Below, piece by piece: positions 61,708 through 64,000 of a DNA stretch of 64,000 bases. Origin of the DNA: Rhizobium rosettiformans (GTDB taxonomy: Bacteria; Pseudomonadota; Alphaproteobacteria; Rhizobiales; Rhizobiaceae). The notes under the pieces are model-generated. The model ran no database searches, was not told the origin of the DNA, and saw nothing but the letters and a program-made list of their open reading frames with translations. Each line of letters opens with the position of its first letter. Within the stretch, counting starts at the first letter, position 1. The stretch spans positions 4,182,001 to 4,246,000 of the forward strand of contig NZ_CP032405.1 of assembly GCF_016806065.1 (NCBI RefSeq), read 5' to 3'. The translations under genes were made by a program, and so were the position numbers.

Positions 61708-62025
61708 ATGAAAACGAAAGCTTTGTCCGAACAATCGACCGTTGCTGCAGGCTTGCTGTCCGCCATGGCAAACCCGAAGCGACTGATGATCCTCTGCAGC
61801 CTCGTCGAAGGTGAGGTTCCCGTCGGTGTTCTGGCGACCCAGGTCGGCCTGAGCCAGTCGGCTCTGTCGCAGCACCTCTCCAAGCTTCGCGCACAGAAGC
61901 TGGTGAAGACGCGTCGCGACGCACAGACGATCTACTACTCCTCGACCTCGGAATCGGTGATCAAGATCCTCGCAACGCTCGAAAGCATCTATTGCCCTCC
62001 GGCAGCGAGCAAGACCGCCGCCTGA
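61708..62025 (+). CDS. nolR: NolR-like ArsR-family repressor
   Basis: A 105-residue winged helix regulator. VAAGLLSAMANPKRLMILCSLVEGEVPVGVLATQVGL and LSQSALSQHLSKLRAQKLVKTRRDAQTIYYS follow the rhizobial NolR pattern closely. The metal-binding Cys box of metal-sensing ArsR proteins is missing. In Rhizobium and Sinorhizobium NolR represses nod and other genes. No nod gene is in this window, so the target set is unknown. A terminator follows. Confidence 0.82.
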   Translation: MKTKALSEQSTVAAGLLSAMANPKRLMILCSLVEGEVPVGVLATQVGLSQSALSQHLSKLRAQKLVKTRRDAQTIYYSSTSESVIKILATLESIYCPPAASKTAA

Positions 62026-62120
62026 TGACAGCGCTGCCAGACGCGACCCGGTCGAGGGTGGGAGGAGATCGGTTCGCCGTCCGCTCGCGCGGATGAGCCT
62101 CTCTGGCGTTTCATGTTTCA

Positions 62121-62157
62121 AAGCCCCGGATGGCATCGCCTCCGGGGCTTTTTTGTT
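62121..62157 (+). terminator. Rho-independent terminator after nolR
   Basis: AAGCCCCGGA (62121-62130) pairs with TCCGGGGCTT (62141-62150), followed by TTTTGTTT. Confidence 0.88.
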
Positions 62158-62379
62158 TGGCTTCCCAAGCTACGAGCCTTCGAAAGCGGCAGATTGCGGA
62201 CGCTGTGCGTTTCCATCACCCGAATTCAGCGATCCATGACCTTTGTTGATGCGCGCCAGCCGGTGTCTTGACCATGCCTTGCGCCCTGATAACGTGACGG
62301 CGCAATCAACGGATTTCGGCCCTTGCAGCCGGCATCAGGGAGAATGGCCGCCCGCGACTAAAGGGCCATGGAGAACACG
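62158..62379. other. Upstream region of the aminotransferase gene
   Basis: No gene, repeat or recognisable operator is visible. It should hold the promoter of the next gene. Confidence 0.4.
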
Positions 62380-63708
62380 ATGTCTAACCGCCTGAATTCC
62401 ACGCCGAACGACCTGCGCGCCTTCTGGATGCCGTTCACGGCGAACCGCCAGTACAAGAAGGAGCCGCGCCTTTTCGTCGGCGCCAAGGACATGCATTACA
62501 CCACCCATGACGGCCGCCAGGTGCTCGACGGCACCGCCGGCCTCTGGTGCGTGAATGCCGGTCACTGCCGCCCGCTGATTACCGAAGCGATCCGCGAGCA
62601 GGCCGGCGAACTCGACTATGCACCGGCCTTCCAGCTCGGCCACCCCAAGGCGTTTGAACTGGCCAACCGCCTGATCGATCTAGCCCCGGACAACATGGCG
62701 CATGTGCTCTACACAAATTCCGGTTCGGAATCGGTGGAGACGGCGCTCAAGGTGGCGCTCGCCTATCAGCGCGTGAAGGGACAGGGCTCGCGCACCCGCC
62801 TGATCGGTCGTGAGCGCGGCTATCACGGTGTGAATTTCGGCGGCATCTCGGTCGGCGGCATTGTCTCGAACCGCAAGATGTTCGGCACGCTCCTGACCGG
62901 CGTCGACCACCTGCCGCACACCCACCAGCCGGCCAAGAACGCCTTCACCAAGGGCATACCCGAGCATGGCGGCGATCTCGCCGACGAGCTGGAGCGCATC
63001 GTCACCCTGCATGACGCCTCGACCATCGCTGCCGTCATCGTCGAGCCGGTCTCCGGTTCGACCGGCGTTCTGATCCCGCCGAAGGACTATCTGCAGCGCC
63101 TTCGCGAGATCTGCACCAAGCACGGCATCCTCCTGATCTTCGATGAAGTCATCACCGGCTTCGGCCGCCTCGGCGCACCGTTTGCTGCCCAGTATTTCGA
63201 CGTGAAGCCCGACATCATGGTCACCGCCAAGGGCCTGACCAACGGCGTCATCCCGATGGGCGCGGTCTTCGTCACCGCCGAGATCCATGACGCCTTCATG
63301 CAGGGACCCGAGCATATGATCGAGTTCTTCCACGGCTATACCTATTCCGGCAACCCGATCGCCTCTGCAGCCGCCCTCGGCACGCTCGACACCTACAAGG
63401 AAGAGGGTCTGCTGACCCGCGCCTCGGAAATCGCCCCGTATTGGGAAGAGAAGCTGCACTCTCTGAGGGATTGCCCTAATGTCATCGACATCCGCAATCT
63501 CGGCCTGATCGGTGCGATCGAGCTGAAGCCGATCGATGGCGAGCCGACAAAGCGCGCCTTCAACGCCTTCCTCAACGCCTATAACGACGGCCTGCTGATC
63601 CGCACCACCGGCGATATCATCGCGCTGTCGCCGCCGCTGATCATTACCCACGAGCAGATCGACGAACTGTTCGACAAGCTGCGCAAAGTGCTGATGAACA
63701 ACATCTGA
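62380..63708 (+). CDS. Omega-amino acid:pyruvate / beta-alanine aminotransferase (class III)
   Basis: A 442-residue PLP enzyme of the omega-transaminase group. The start SNRLNSTPNDLRAFWMPFTANRQYK and the blocks DGTAGLWCVNAGHCRP, YTNSGSESVETALKVA, FDEVITGFGRLG, and TAKGLTNGVIPMGAVFV (PLP lysine in TAKG) match beta-alanine--pyruvate transaminases. Length equals the family norm from the ATG at 62380, which has a GGAG ribosome site; 62368 is an alternative. It converts beta-alanine or other omega-amines to aldehydes with pyruvate. A terminator follows. Confidence 0.93.
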   Translation: MSNRLNSTPNDLRAFWMPFTANRQYKKEPRLFVGAKDMHYTTHDGRQVLDGTAGLWCVNAGHCRPLITEAIREQAGELDYAPAFQLGHPKAFELANRLIDLAPDNMAHVLYTNSGSESVETALKVALAYQRVKGQGSRTRLIGRERGYHGVNFGGISVGGIVSNRKMFGTLLTGVDHLPHTHQPAKNAFTKGIPEHGGDLADELERIVTLHDASTIAAVIVEPVSGSTGVLIPPKDYLQRLREICTKHGILLIFDEVITGFGRLGAPFAAQYFDVKPDIMVTAKGLTNGVIPMGAVFVTAEIHDAFMQGPEHMIEFFHGYTYSGNPIASAAALGTLDTYKEEGLLTRASEIAPYWEEKLHSLRDCPNVIDIRNLGLIGAIELKPIDGEPTKRAFNAFLNAYNDGLLIRTTGDIIALSPPLIITHEQIDELFDKLRKVLMNNI

Positions 63709-63735
63709 GGCCTGCACTCGGAACCAGACGCAAGG

Positions 63736-63761
63736 AAGCGGCCCGCGTGGCCGCTTTTTTG
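63736..63761 (+). terminator. Rho-independent terminator
   Basis: AAGCGGCC (63736-63743) pairs with GGCCGCTT (63749-63756), followed by TTTTT. Confidence 0.88.
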
Positions 63762-63962
63762 TAGCTTGCGCGAAGCTGACCATCGGATTCGCGCGCGCTT
63801 GTCGCCTGTCGTACCATCCCGTATCTTCTCGAGAATCGCACGTTCGATCCTGGCGCAGATGATCGCGAAAGGCTCGGGCGACGAGTTCAGCACATCCGCA
63901 ATCGTCATCACCGACATCACGTCGCGAAGGCCGCAAGCGGATCTGGTCCCTGGAGGAAATCC

Positions 63963-64000
63963 GTGGTCGACCTCTTCAAACGCATGTTCGGTAAAGACGT
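63963..64000 (+). CDS. Start of a possible gene running off the window
   Basis: A GTG at 63963 sits 6 bases after a GGAGG site (63952-63956). Its frame begins VVDLFKRMFGKD and continues past the edge. The stretch 63762-63962 upstream has no other clear gene. Too short to name. Confidence 0.35.
   Translation, partial: MVDLFKRMFGKD

Noticed and set aside
63579..63920. Minus-strand frame starting MMSVMTIADVLNSSPEP
   Set aside because: Only its first half lies outside the aminotransferase, it crosses the terminator, and no family or ribosome site supports it.
62680..63936. 418-codon minus-strand frame opposite the aminotransferase
   Set aside because: Shadow frame with no family features.
1..64000. 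CRISPR arrays, tRNA or rRNA genes, phage integrase or attachment sites
   Set aside because: I found no regular spacer-repeat array, no cloverleaf with conserved arms and no integrase; reading by eye could miss an isolated tRNA.

Overview
The window is a high-GC alphaproteobacterial chromosome segment, almost certainly from the Rhizobiaceae (Rhizobium/Agrobacterium group). The lineage markers are a fused anthranilate synthase TrpE(G) behind a rhizobial trpL leader, the choline importer ChoXWV, PutA paired with an Lrp-type PutR, a NolR-like repressor, the carboxy(nor)spermidine polyamine route, and TGA-N9-TCA iron operators before a haem receptor. I saw no tRNA, rRNA or CRISPR array.

0-2.8 kb: accessory, AT-rich end. 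It holds a CopG-like antitoxin cut by the window edge and a pentapeptide-repeat membrane protein gene split by an intact IS1595-family element (950-2594) with exact 8-bp target duplications. 2.8-8.5 kb: a BenE-type transporter, divergent from the polyamine pair (carboxynorspermidine synthase and decarboxylase), two small proteins and a ClpP-like protease. 8.7-15.7 kb: two cyclic-di-GMP phosphodiesterases (tandem HD-GYP, membrane EAL), an Lrp regulator divergent from a lysine/saccharopine dehydrogenase-like gene, a coniferyl-aldehyde-type dehydrogenase, a mosaic of intergenic palindromes and a GlsB/YeaQ membrane protein.

16-24 kb: a decayed SGNH-hydrolase remnant, a large GcvT/FAD demethylating oxidoreductase, a PNPOx-fold protein, a DUF992 protein, SelO, a GST and a lipoprotein. 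24.2-28.0 kb: a holdfast-anchor/curli-like cluster with a CsgG/HfaB pore lipoprotein, an HfaA-like curlin-repeat protein, an HfaD-like repeat protein and a 227-residue repeat protein. The two phosphodiesterases nearby are compatible with c-di-GMP control of attachment. 28.0-35.1 kb: degraded DNA, YCII protein, QueF, a CDF exporter, a siderophore receptor, a HigBA module and an AT-rich secreted protein.

35.2-48.7 kb: core metabolism. trpL-attenuator-trpE(G), an extensin-like protein, a haem-type TonB receptor with two tandem iron boxes, formate-THF ligase, SDR plus divergent AraC regulator, and putA divergent from putR. An orphan plus-strand terminator between fhs and the SDR gene suggests a small RNA. 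48.8-57.0 kb: a solo LuxR regulator, then a minus-strand operon of uncharacterised genes: coiled-coil protein, 383-residue protein, AAA+ ATPase, embedded RelE/XRE toxin-antitoxin pair, a 431-residue protein (DUF6638-like) and a DUF2333 membrane protein. This operon is the best candidate for an undescribed system. 57.2-64.0 kb: cytochrome c, choXWV, a HugZ-family protein, NolR-like repressor and omega-amino acid:pyruvate aminotransferase.

Functions come from reading translated sequence and recalling family motifs. No database search was run.
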